64,000 nucleotides of DNA from Actinomadura barringtoniae. Lineage in GTDB: Bacteria; Actinomycetota; Actinomycetes; Streptosporangiales; Streptosporangiaceae. The stretch spans positions 124,001 to 188,000 of the forward strand of contig NZ_JAGEOJ010000006.1 in assembly GCF_017573505.1 (NCBI RefSeq), given 5' to 3'. Position 1 is the first letter of the stretch; each line of letters starts with the position of its first letter. The position numbers were made by a program, and so were the translations under genes. A model generated the notes under the pieces. The model made no database searches, was not told the DNA's origin, and worked only from the letters and a program-made list of their open reading frames with translations. Below, in pieces: positions 24,604 through 31,595 of this stretch.

Positions 24604-25803
24604 ATGACCACGCCCGAGCAGCAGGCCGGCATCATCCGACCGTTCACCGTGCAGATCCCCGAAGAGGCGCTCGATGATCTGCGTCGCCGCCTGGCGACGA
24701 CGCGCTGGCCGAACAGGGAGCGTGTCGGCGACCGCTCGCAGGGCGTGCAGCTGGCCACGATGGAAGCGCTGTGGCAGTACTGGGCGAAGGAGTACGACGA
24801 GCGGCGGGTCGAAGCCCGGTTGAACGCGCTGCCGCAGTTCATCACTGAGATTGATGGCGTGGACGTCCACTTCGTGCACGTCAGGTCCGAGCACCAGGAC
24901 GCGCTGCCGCTGATCATGACTCACGGCTGGCCCGGCTCGGTCATCGAGATGCTCGATTCGGTCGGCCCGCTCACCGACCCCACCGCGCACGGCGGCACCG
25001 CCACGGACGCGTTCCACCTCGTGCTGCCGTCGCTGCCCGGATATGGCTTCTCGGCGCAGCCGGCCGAGGTCGGGTGGGACCTGGCCCGGACCGCGCGGGC
25101 CTGGTCGGAGCTCATGCGCCGCCTCGGCTACGACCGCTACGTGGCCCAAGGCGGCGACGTCGGTGCCGGCGTCACCGACACGATGGGACGACTGGGCCCT
25201 GAGGGGCTGGCCGGAATCCATACCAACCTGCTCGTGCCGGCGCTCAACGACCCGGCGTCGCTGCCGTCCGACGGGGAGGCCGAACGCGCGGCGCTCTCGG
25301 CGATCAAGACGTTCCAGACCAGCGGGAACGGCTACTTCGTCGAGATGGCCACACGGCCGCAGACGATCGGGTACGCGCTGCTGGACTCGCCGTCCGCTCT
25401 TGCCGCCTGGATGATCGACCACGACACCGACGCCTACTACAAGATCGCCAGCGCGTTCATCGACAGTAAGCCCTCGGGCAACCTCACCCGCGATCACATC
25501 CTCGACAACATCACGGCCTACTGGCTGACCGGCACAGGAGCCTCCGCGGCCCGCTCGTACTGGGAGGCCTACGGACCCGACGCGCCCGCCGCGGGCAGCA
25601 AGCCGCTCCCGCCGCCGCGGATCCCGGTCGGCTTCAGCACCTTCCCCGGCGAGATCTGGCGCACACCGCGCAGCTGGGCCGAGCAGGCCTACCCCACCCT
25701 CACCTACTTCGGCGAAGCCGAACAAGGCGGCCACTTCGCCGCCTGGGAAGAGCCGGAACTGTTCGCAGCCGAGCTACGAGCCGCATTCCGCTCTCTTCGC
25801 TGA
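24604..25803 (+). CDS. Epoxide hydrolase, EHN-type alpha/beta hydrolase
   Basis: A 399-residue protein. Residues 12-115 are the epoxide hydrolase N-terminal domain (IIRPFTVQIPEEALDDLRRR). The alpha/beta hydrolase core has the oxyanion-hole motif HGWPGS and the nucleophile Asp in GGDVGAGV near residue 185. Conserved Tyr residues in the lid and a C-terminal His in GGHFAAWE complete the active site. It opens epoxides to diols, probably in detoxification or secondary metabolism. The ATG is preceded by AGGGAGG. It is intact and stands alone between broken genes. Confidence 0.92.
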   Translation: MTTPEQQAGIIRPFTVQIPEEALDDLRRRLATTRWPNRERVGDRSQGVQLATMEALWQYWAKEYDERRVEARLNALPQFITEIDGVDVHFVHVRSEHQDALPLIMTHGWPGSVIEMLDSVGPLTDPTAHGGTATDAFHLVLPSLPGYGFSAQPAEVGWDLARTARAWSELMRRLGYDRYVAQGGDVGAGVTDTMGRLGPEGLAGIHTNLLVPALNDPASLPSDGEAERAALSAIKTFQTSGNGYFVEMATRPQTIGYALLDSPSALAAWMIDHDTDAYYKIASAFIDSKPSGNLTRDHILDNITAYWLTGTGASAARSYWEAYGPDAPAAGSKPLPPPRIPVGFSTFPGEIWRTPRSWAEQAYPTLTYFGEAEQGGHFAAWEEPELFAAELRAAFRSLR

Positions 25804-25883
25804 CCCCAGGTTACCGAGCCTCTCGCTAACCGACCGTGGTGCGCCCTGCGTGCCGGCCGCGACGAAGGGCAGAGGGCAGACCG

Positions 25884-25921
25884 CCGTGCCCGCGCCCTGC
25901 TTGCGCGGGGCGCGGGCACGG
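25884..25921. terminator. Strong GC-rich stem-loop after the epoxide hydrolase gene
   Basis: CCGTGCCCGCGCCC (25884-25897) pairs perfectly with GGGCGCGGGCACGG (25908-25921), a 14-bp stem with a 10-base loop. It lies between the epoxide hydrolase stop and the 3' end of the convergent GH25 remnant, so it can serve both strands. Confidence 0.7.
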
Positions 25922-25944
25922 CGCGTGCGGTGCGGTGCGTGGGC

Positions 25945-26375
25945 TCAGCCGTTGGCCAGCGCCTGGAGCCGGTCGTAGGCGCCGTAGCGCGGGATCCACA
26001 GCGGGTTGATCGCGCCGAAGCCGCTGTAGTTGCCCGTGCAGGTCTCCCACCAACTGGTAGATGTGTAGATCACGGCGTCCCGGCCGGTGCGCGACTTGTA
26101 GGTCGCGAACCACCGGCGCATCCAGCTGACCAGGGCGCTGGCGCTCATCGAGTAGCAGGTCCGGCGGTACCAGCCGCCACCGTGGTCGACGAAGTAGTTC
26201 GCCTCTACGCCGCTCCGCTGGAGCTGCTGGGGACCGCGAAATGGTACGGCGGCGCCTCACCGGGCGGGTCGGTCTCGTGCTTGGCGATCTCCGACCCGGC
26301 CCAATGCTGGTCGGGTCCGTTGGGCGGGGCGGCGGTCGCCGCAGCGGGCGACACGATCGCGGACGCGAAAAGGAG
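25945..26375 (-). pseudogene. GH25 muramidase (lysozyme) remnant, catalytic segment deleted
   Basis: Read on the minus strand, this begins inside a signal peptide (ALLFASAIVSPAAATAAPP), then YHFAVPSSSSGAA and a stop. After a frameshift it continues EANYFVDHGGGW, and after a gap TCYSMSASALVSWMRRWFAT, GRDAVIYTSTSWWETCTGN and INPLWIPRYGAY to the stop at 25945. These match secreted GH25 N-acetylmuramidases in order, but the DIEYNP-type segment carrying the catalytic acids between GGGW and TCY is missing and the early (beta/alpha) strands are lost. The 5' end is cut by the recombinase fragment at 26376. It cannot be an active enzyme. Confidence 0.8.
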
Positions 26376-26554
26376 TGCGGTTCGTCTGCATGCGCCCTGA
26401 CGGCGCCCTCCAGGTCAACGAACTCAGGCCGCCACACATCGACCGCGCCCTGAACCGCGCCCCGACGCCGTCGATGATGCTGCAGCTCGTCAAGCCGTTG
26501 CACGGGTCCTTCGACTGGTGCGAAGTCAATGACCACACCACCGGCAACCTCTAC
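26376..26554 (+). pseudogene. Recombinase fragment duplicating part of the 19683-20816 gene
   Basis: These 179 bases align without gaps to 19936-20114. They encode RFVCMRPDGALQVNELRPP, IDRALNRAPTPSMMLQLVKP and SFDWCEVNDHTTGNLY, part of the core-binding domain. Both the start and catalytic region are absent. The divergence, with several silent third-position changes, suggests an older related element rather than a recent copying event. It abuts the truncated 5' end of the GH25 remnant. Confidence 0.85.
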
Positions 26555-26682
26555 GAGGGCCGCATCACCCGGGCGTGGACCAGCACCAGGACCGCGCCCA
26601 GCGCGTCGGGATCGCGGGTGAGCGGTGCTGGCCTGAGGTGCCGCGCTCGGCAGTGCGGACGGGCGCTGGCTCGGGGCGGGGG

Positions 26683-27786
26683 CTACGCGTCCTTCTCGTC
26701 CCGCCAGCCGCCGGGTTCGGGATGGTAGCCGTAGGCGGCGGCCCGCACCGTGTCCTCGTCCTCCAGCCCGGAGCCGATCGCGCCGCCGACGGTGGCCAGC
26801 GAGCTGATGATCCAGGCCAGCATCAGATAGTCGGTGGGATCGACCGGCCGCTGCAGCGTATCCTCCAGCACCGATGTGTCGATCAGGAGCGCCGCGGCGA
26901 GTGCCGTTCCGGCGAACAGCACCAGATAGGACACCGCGGTGGCCAGGGTAAGGGTGAGGACCGTGCCGAGGTTGAACAGCCGGGCCAGCTCAGCCGGGGT
27001 CTCCCGGTCCGGCTTCTCCCACAGGTCGTTCGCAATGATCAGCCAGGCCACCAGTGCGGTCAGCCCGAGAAGCATGATCGCGGTGAGACGGAGTCCGCCG
27101 AGTGCATCGCCCAGCTTCCAGATGGTGTTGGTGGCGAGCGCGAACGCGGCCGTACCGAAGGCGCCGACCAGCAGTTTGGACAATCCCAGGAAGGCGCGTC
27201 CCGGGCGGTTGGCCCGGACCATTCCGGTCACCAGCCGCACCCGGCCGATCAGCCGCGAGGCGACGTAGCGCAGTTCCCCGGCATCGGTCTCGCCGACCAT
27301 GCGGTGAATGGCGGCAACCCGGCCGTCCATCGGTGCCCCGCCGGCCGGCGGCACCCGCTCCTCGGCAGCGTCGGCGAGCAGCCGGCCCACGAGATCAGGA
27401 ACGGCTGCGCGGACCGCTCGCAGCTGGCGCAGCCCCAGCGCGGGCAAGGACACCATCGCGGCTGCGCGCCGGACGGACGTCTGCGCGACCAGCGGCACCC
27501 GCTCGGTGTGCAGCGGCAGGTCGGTCAGGCAGATCGCGACGTCCCACCGGGCGTCGGCGCGCCGGTCGGCAAGATCGTCCAGTAGCGCCTCAACGCCGCC
27601 GTCGCGGCGCGGAGCCACCTCACCCCAGCTTTCCCTGACGGTCCACCGCACGTCCGCGTCCACCCGCTCGGCGAGCAGGTCGGCGAGCTCGGCGGTGAAC
27701 CGCGCGACCACCTGGGCCGGATAGTCGGGCGGGGTGGCCACGAGTCCGACGACGATCTCCGGCCGACGCTGATCACTGGTGGCCAT
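26683..27786 (-). CDS. Conserved actinobacterial membrane protein of unknown function
   Basis: A 367-residue protein starting at an ATG with GGAG five bases upstream. Residues 1-190 are soluble (EIVVGLVATPPDYPAQVVAR, WDVAICLTDLPLHTERVPLV) and resemble actinobacterial proteins sometimes misnamed methylene-tetrahydrofolate dehydrogenases. Residues 200-345 contain four to five transmembrane helices (GLSKLLVGAFGTAAFALATN, LTAIMLLGLTALVAWLIIAN, VSYLVLFAGTALAAALLI). It is on the same strand as the STAS/HspR-like/Hsp20 group but 217 bp away. No function is known to me. Confidence 0.75.
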   Translation of the reverse strand: MATSDQRRPEIVVGLVATPPDYPAQVVARFTAELADLLAERVDADVRWTVRESWGEVAPRRDGGVEALLDDLADRRADARWDVAICLTDLPLHTERVPLVAQTSVRRAAAMVSLPALGLRQLRAVRAAVPDLVGRLLADAAEERVPPAGGAPMDGRVAAIHRMVGETDAGELRYVASRLIGRVRLVTGMVRANRPGRAFLGLSKLLVGAFGTAAFALATNTIWKLGDALGGLRLTAIMLLGLTALVAWLIIANDLWEKPDRETPAELARLFNLGTVLTLTLATAVSYLVLFAGTALAAALLIDTSVLEDTLQRPVDPTDYLMLAWIISSLATVGGAIGSGLEDEDTVRAAAYGYHPEPGGWRDEKDA

Positions 27787-28003
27787 GGACGCTCCTCACC
27801 GGCAGCCGGGAAAGATCACACGACTGACTACCCGCAGTCGCGCGACACATGCGTCATGCACCAGACCATGCTTCGTGTCGAGCCGCCTGCGCCATGGCGC
27901 GGAGGACCGCACCACCACGGTGGCCAGTGTGGTCGACCAGGCCCGCGCGGACGCGGCCGCTCACTGCGCCGCACTCTTGGGGCGGTCCGCATCGGGCGGG
28001 CCC

Positions 28004-28528
28004 TCAGTTGGACTGGGCGGGGTCCTGGTGGTCGCTGGGATCGCGCTGCCGGTGGGCGTGTGCGAGGACGGCCGCGTCCACGCTTCGGTAGATGGGGAAG
28101 AGCCGGGTCATGCCGGTGATGCGCAGCAGCTTACGGATGCGGTCGTTCAGCCCGACCAGCGTCACGCAGTCCTCCGGCGGGCTGGCGGAGGATGCGGTGA
28201 GACGGCCGCTGCGCAGGAGTTTGTGGGTGGCGGTCAGCAGGCTCAGACCGGTGGAGTCCATGAAGGTGACCGCGGACAGATCGAGGATCACAGAGCGGGC
28301 GCCGAGACCGAACAGGATCGCGATCCGGTCCCGGAGCTGACCGGTGGTGGTGAGGTCGACCAGGCCGGCCACGGTCACGATCGCCAAACCGGGATAGTCG
28401 GGGTGCAGGTGGCCGTCGATCCTCAGCGGCGGGCTCGAACCGGCCCGTCCTGTGCACGAGTCGACAGGGCGCGGCTTGGACATCGCCCGGGACTGGGACG
28501 TCGGGGAGGGGGTCGCGGTTGCGGACAT
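28004..28528 (-). CDS. STAS-domain anti-sigma factor antagonist
   Basis: A 174-residue protein with a disordered Ser/Thr-rich N-terminus and a SpoIIAA-like STAS domain at about 45-150. The phosphoacceptor motif VILDLSAVTFMDSTGLSLL is intact. Such proteins release sigma factors of the SigB/SigF type by capturing their anti-sigma kinases. The ATG overlaps the stop of the upstream MerR gene by one base (TGATG), so both are co-translated. The cognate kinase and sigma factor are not in the window. Confidence 0.88.
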   Translation of the reverse strand: MSATATPSPTSQSRAMSKPRPVDSCTGRAGSSPPLRIDGHLHPDYPGLAIVTVAGLVDLTTTGQLRDRIAILFGLGARSVILDLSAVTFMDSTGLSLLTATHKLLRSGRLTASSASPPEDCVTLVGLNDRIRKLLRITGMTRLFPIYRSVDAAVLAHAHRQRDPSDHQDPAQSN

Positions 28529-28866
28529 CAGTGCTCCGGACCTTCGCGCGGGTCGGTCTGCGGAACGGGTTGCGTGTGGGCCGCCAGGCGGCGGGTGAGT
28601 TCGTCGCGTTCGCGGGTCATCTCGGCGAGTTCGTGCTGGAGCTGGAAGATGCGGCGGATGCCGGGCAGGGTCATGCCGTCGTTCATCATCGACACGACTT
28701 CCTGGATGCGGCCGATCTCGCGGCGACTGTAGCGGCGCTGCCCACCGGCCGACCGCTGCGGGGTGACGACGTCCTGGTCGTCGATGCGGCGCAGGAAAGC
28801 CTGCTGCACGTGCAGCATGTCGGCGACCTGTCCCACGGTGAAAAGGGCCGCGTGCTCATCATCCAT
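28528..28866 (-). CDS. HspR-like MerR family regulator
   Basis: A 112-residue protein from the ATG at 28866 (a start 35 codons upstream adds only a basic region without similarity). The MerR winged helix (FTVGQVADMLHVQQAFLRRI, QRSAGGQRRYSRREIGRIQE) is followed by a coiled coil (IRRIFQLQHELAEMTRERDE). The sequence is closest in style to HspR, the repressor of actinobacterial heat-shock genes. It sits 198 bp downstream of the hsp20 gene and overlaps the STAS gene. A classical HAIR operator (CTTGAGT-N7-ACTCAAG) is not present nearby; only a weak half-site TTGAGT lies in the hsp20 promoter region. Confidence 0.8.
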   Translation of the reverse strand: MDDEHAALFTVGQVADMLHVQQAFLRRIDDQDVVTPQRSAGGQRRYSRREIGRIQEVVSMMNDGMTLPGIRRIFQLQHELAEMTRERDELTRRLAAHTQPVPQTDPREGPEH

Positions 28867-28975
28867 CGAAAGCGTCACGGGCACCTTCCAGGCAGGTCGA
28901 CGGGTCGCCGGTCGGCTGGTGACGGCGACGGCCCGCCATGGCGGTGTGTCCAGCTCGCGCCGACGAGCCACGCGT

Positions 28976-29053
28976 ACAGAGGTGACAGGCGTGGAGAGCG
29001 TGCTGATGAGGGTGGGGCCGGACTGGCACGCCCTCCACGCCTGTCACCTCTGT
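28976..29053 (-). terminator. Perfect 21-bp inverted repeat between hsp20 and the HspR-like gene
   Basis: ACAGAGGTGACAGG-CGTGGAG (28976-28996) and its exact complement (29033-29053) flank a 36-base loop, 11 bases after the hsp20 stop. Three TGTCAC copies lie at the hsp20 end. It may be a terminator or attenuator, or a binding site controlling the downstream regulator. Confidence 0.6.
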
Positions 29054-29063
29054 CACGTCTCTG

Positions 29064-29504
29064 TCACGCCTTGATGGACTTGGCGGTGTCGCCGGTCTGC
29101 TGGATGGAGACCTTGCGCGGCTTGGCCTTCTCCAGCACCGGGATCCGCACGGCCAGCACGCCGTTGTTGTAGGCGGCCTCGATCGCTTCGGCATCCAGGT
29201 GCTCGGACAGGTAAACGCGGCGGGTGAAGGTCCCCATCGGCCGTTCGCGGACGAACACACGCTCATCCTCGGCGAACTCCTCCTCGCGCCGCGCGCTGAC
29301 CGACAGCACACCGCGGTCGACGGTCACCTCGATCGAGCCGGGGTCGATGCCGGGCAGGTCGAACCGCAGCACGACGTCGTCGGCGCGGCGGATCCCGTCC
29401 ATCGGCATGCCCGAACCGCCGGACTGGCTCCTGAGCTGGCGGACCGCCTGGTCGAACTGGCGCTCGAACTCCTGCACGAACGGGTCGATCGACGTCAGCA
29501 ACAT
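29064..29504 (-). CDS. Small heat shock protein (Hsp20/alpha-crystallin family)
   Basis: A 146-residue chaperone. The alpha-crystallin domain spans about 38-130 (DDVVLRFDLPGIDPGSIEVT, GVLSVSARREEE, RRVYLSEHLDAEAIEAAYNN, GVLAVRIPVLEKAKPR) and ends with the A-x-x-x-n-GVL and I-P-V motifs. It holds unfolding proteins for refolding by DnaK and ClpB, which are encoded 8-15 kb away. A sigma-70-type promoter is visible at 29577-29606. It is followed by a 21-bp inverted repeat and the HspR-like gene. Confidence 0.95.
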   Translation of the reverse strand: MLLTSIDPFVQEFERQFDQAVRQLRSQSGGSGMPMDGIRRADDVVLRFDLPGIDPGSIEVTVDRGVLSVSARREEEFAEDERVFVRERPMGTFTRRVYLSEHLDAEAIEAAYNNGVLAVRIPVLEKAKPRKVSIQQTGDTAKSIKA

Positions 29505-29576
29505 AGTCGCTTCACCTCCGAAGGATCCCCCGGACCTCCAGACCGGGGTCGTTCACCTGAGAGAACCTACGACTCA

Positions 29577-29606
29577 ATTTATAGGTAGCCCCTCCCCATG
29601 ATGTCA
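29577..29606 (-). promoter_or_regulatory. Vegetative-type promoter of hsp20
   Basis: On the minus strand, TTGACA (29606-29601) and TATAAA (29582-29577) are separated by 18 bp, a near-consensus HrdB-type promoter. TTGAGT directly after the -10 is a possible half of a HAIR site; the other half is poor (TCTCAGG at nine-base spacing). Confidence 0.7.
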
Positions 29607-29751
29607 AGCAGTGACTCTAAAGGCACCGGAAGAAGGCTCTGAACAGCAAATACATCTACAAGACTGTTCTTCCTGGACCAACCTGGGGAGCGTCTACCCT
29701 GACCGAGAGCAAGATCCCGGTGAGCATGGGATCGGCAACCTGCAGCTGGGG

Positions 29752-29781
29752 TTGACAGATTTCTGGGGGCATGGGTAGAGG
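29752..29781 (+). promoter_or_regulatory. Promoter giving a leaderless transcript for the 29788 gene
   Basis: TTGACA (29752-29757) and TAGAGG (29776-29781) are spaced by 18 bp. The GTG at 29788 lies where transcription would start, typical of leaderless actinobacterial genes. Confidence 0.5.
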
Positions 29782-29787
29782 AATTGG

Positions 29788-30264
29788 GTGTATCGGTCGG
29801 ACCTGGTGAAGCTGCTCGGTTCGGGAGTGATCGAGATACAGACCTTGACGCCACGGCAGGCAGAGCGCGAGTTCGCAGAGCTGATCTGTGCCGATGACCA
29901 GTGGCTGCACGCAGAATTCAACGCCCTGATCACAGCGAACTGCGGCGCGCCGCCCGCCTGGCCCGGGCCGCCTGCCCCGCCCGTCACGCCGCCCGCCGGA
30001 CGACCGCAGCGATATCCGCTCCCCTCCGCCTGGGGCATCCGCACCCAGACCCGGCGGCAGCGAGACGACCCCGTCCAGCGACCTGCGCAGGCAATACTCA
30101 CCCCCGCATCCGGCCCGTACATGCCGGTCCGCCACGCCTCTCGCGTGGCGGACCAGCTCTTGAGCCGGAGAGAGGTCTCGGTGTCGTACGGAGGTGTGGC
30201 TCTATCGCCCACCATCTGGCGGACATCGGCACGGCGCTCGCTGACCTGTCCAACGATCACGTGA
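29788..30264 (+). CDS. Hypothetical protein, possibly truncated or frameshifted
   Basis: A frame of up to 158 residues from a GTG at the predicted transcription start. The first 75 residues look real: RQAEREFAELICADDQWLHA, EFNALITANCGAPP and a proline-rich stretch resemble short actinobacterial proteins of unknown role. The second half is low in recognisable pattern and contains a perfect hairpin (30126-30154), so the authentic gene may end earlier after a frameshift. No function can be given. Confidence 0.4.
   Translation: MYRSDLVKLLGSGVIEIQTLTPRQAEREFAELICADDQWLHAEFNALITANCGAPPAWPGPPAPPVTPPAGRPQRYPLPSAWGIRTQTRRQRDDPVQRPAQAILTPASGPYMPVRHASRVADQLLSRREVSVSYGGVALSPTIWRTSARRSLTCPTIT
30126..30154. 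terminator. Perfect 12-bp stem-loop
   Basis: GGTCCGCCACGC-CTCTC-GCGTGGCGGACC, a textbook terminator-like hairpin without a T-tract. It lies within the distal part of the 29788 frame and about 200 bp beyond the 3' end of the AraC gene on the other strand. Confidence 0.5.
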
Positions 30265-30347
30265 AGTCGCTGTCACTGCGGCGGCGCCTGGGAACCGCAG
30301 CCGCCCGCGAATGGGCACGACAGCGGCTCGATCGGCGGCGACGCGGT

Positions 30348-31307
30348 TCAGGAGTGGAGGGTTCGGCGCGGCGTGCAGCCGTAGCGCTCGCGGTAGGCGA
30401 CGGCGAACCGGCCGTGATGGTGAAACCCCCACGCGGTCGCGATCGCCGCCACGCTGTCGCCCGCCGTCGGGTCGGCCGCCTGCAGATCCAGATGCGCGCG
30501 GTTGAGGCGCACCTCGCGCAAGTACGCGGTCGGGGTCGTGCCCCGGTGCCTGCGGAAGGCCGCCTGGAGCGCACGCGGGCCGACCCGGGCGGCCTCGGCG
30601 ATCTCGGTCAGGCCGATCTCTCGGTGGGCGTTGTCGTCGATGAACGCGACCGCGCGCCGTACTGCGGCCGGCTCGACGAGGCCGTGCGGCGCGGTGTCGT
30701 CCACGGTGACCCGGAAGGTCTCGATCAGGGCGGTCGCGAGCAGGCGGAACAGCTCTGTGCGCAGCAGCGGGCTGGCCATGGCGACCGGATCGGACATGAA
30801 GTCGCGGGACACATGTCTGACCACCGACCGCCAGTACCGGGCCCGTCCGGCCGAGACCGGCGGGGCGAGTGGGAAACGGGCACCGTCGCCGATCGTCTCC
30901 GCCGCGATCCCGGCGACCGCCTCGGTGTCGAGCCGGACGATGCCCAGCTTGGGGCCCCGCCAGCGCAGGTTCAGCCGGGCGTCGGGTGCGATGAGGAACT
31001 CGTCTCCCTCGCCTGCGCACACCTCGTTGCGACGGCTTGCCAATCGGATGTGACCGGCCAGTACATGCGGAACGAGGAGCGCCCGGTAGGGCTCGACGAC
31101 CGTGTCCAACTCCATCGAGTGCGAGACGAATTCTATGCCGAACCGTTCTTCCTGGACGGTATGGGCCCGGAACTCGAACCGCTCCCGGTCGCCCGAGAGC
31201 CGTGCGGCGTGGTCGGCGTATTCAGAGCGCAGGTAGTCGTGCGCCACGTCCGTATCGGTGGTGCTGAATTCGGCACGAACCATCGCCGAGTCTGACGCTG
31301 CTGGCAT
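30348..31307 (-). CDS. AraC family regulator with AraC-binding-like N-terminal domain
   Basis: A 319-residue protein. Residues 15-180 match the AraC_binding_2 sensor domain (VPHVLAGHIRLASRRNEVCA, LNLRWRGPKLGIVRLD). Residues 215-319 form the double HTH: AVAFIDDNAHREIGLTEIAE, RVGPRALQAAFRRHRG, then VAAIATAWGFHHHGRFAVAY. It stands alone, with 288 bp to the upstream LuxR gene on the same strand. No target can be inferred. Confidence 0.9.
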   Translation of the reverse strand: MPAASDSAMVRAEFSTTDTDVAHDYLRSEYADHAARLSGDRERFEFRAHTVQEERFGIEFVSHSMELDTVVEPYRALLVPHVLAGHIRLASRRNEVCAGEGDEFLIAPDARLNLRWRGPKLGIVRLDTEAVAGIAAETIGDGARFPLAPPVSAGRARYWRSVVRHVSRDFMSDPVAMASPLLRTELFRLLATALIETFRVTVDDTAPHGLVEPAAVRRAVAFIDDNAHREIGLTEIAEAARVGPRALQAAFRRHRGTTPTAYLREVRLNRAHLDLQAADPTAGDSVAAIATAWGFHHHGRFAVAYRERYGCTPRRTLHS

Positions 31308-31458
31308 GAGAACCCTCTAAATGCACGTTCGGACTGCATGCCCAGGGTGGCCGGTCGGTGACTCCGCGGTCAACTGTCCATTGCGCGAAGGGACAGTCCG
31401 CCCCACGAGGAGGACGCTTGCCTGGCGTCCCGGCTGCTCGTTAACTGGGGCTCCGGGC

Positions 31459-31485
31459 TTCGAGCGGCTCCCCCGGCCGCTCGAA
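31459..31485. terminator. Stem-loop downstream of the LuxR-type regulator
   Basis: TTCGAGCGGC-TCCCCCG-GCCGCTCGAA, a perfect 10-bp stem about 110 bp after the stop of the minus-strand LuxR gene and about 150 bp before the AraC start. Confidence 0.5.
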
Positions 31486-31595
31486 ATCCGGATGGGCGGA
31501 GGACATCCTGGGAGGGTTGTGCAGTCCTCGGGAGGGGCGTGCGTGTCCTCCGCCCTACCTAGCTTCCTCTCTTCAATGAGAGCCAACGTTTCGGG

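Noticed and set aside
24306-24917. Minus-strand frame overlapping the epoxide hydrolase start
   Set aside because: Half of it mirrors the epoxide hydrolase gene and the remainder shows no motif or start signal.
26575-27585. 336-codon plus-strand frame opposite the membrane protein
   Set aside because: Antisense to a protein with clear transmembrane helices, and no recognisable domain.
29505-29606. Classical HAIR (HspR) operator before hsp20
   Set aside because: Only TTGAGT is intact; the partner half is degenerate and spaced by nine instead of seven bases, so it is not called.
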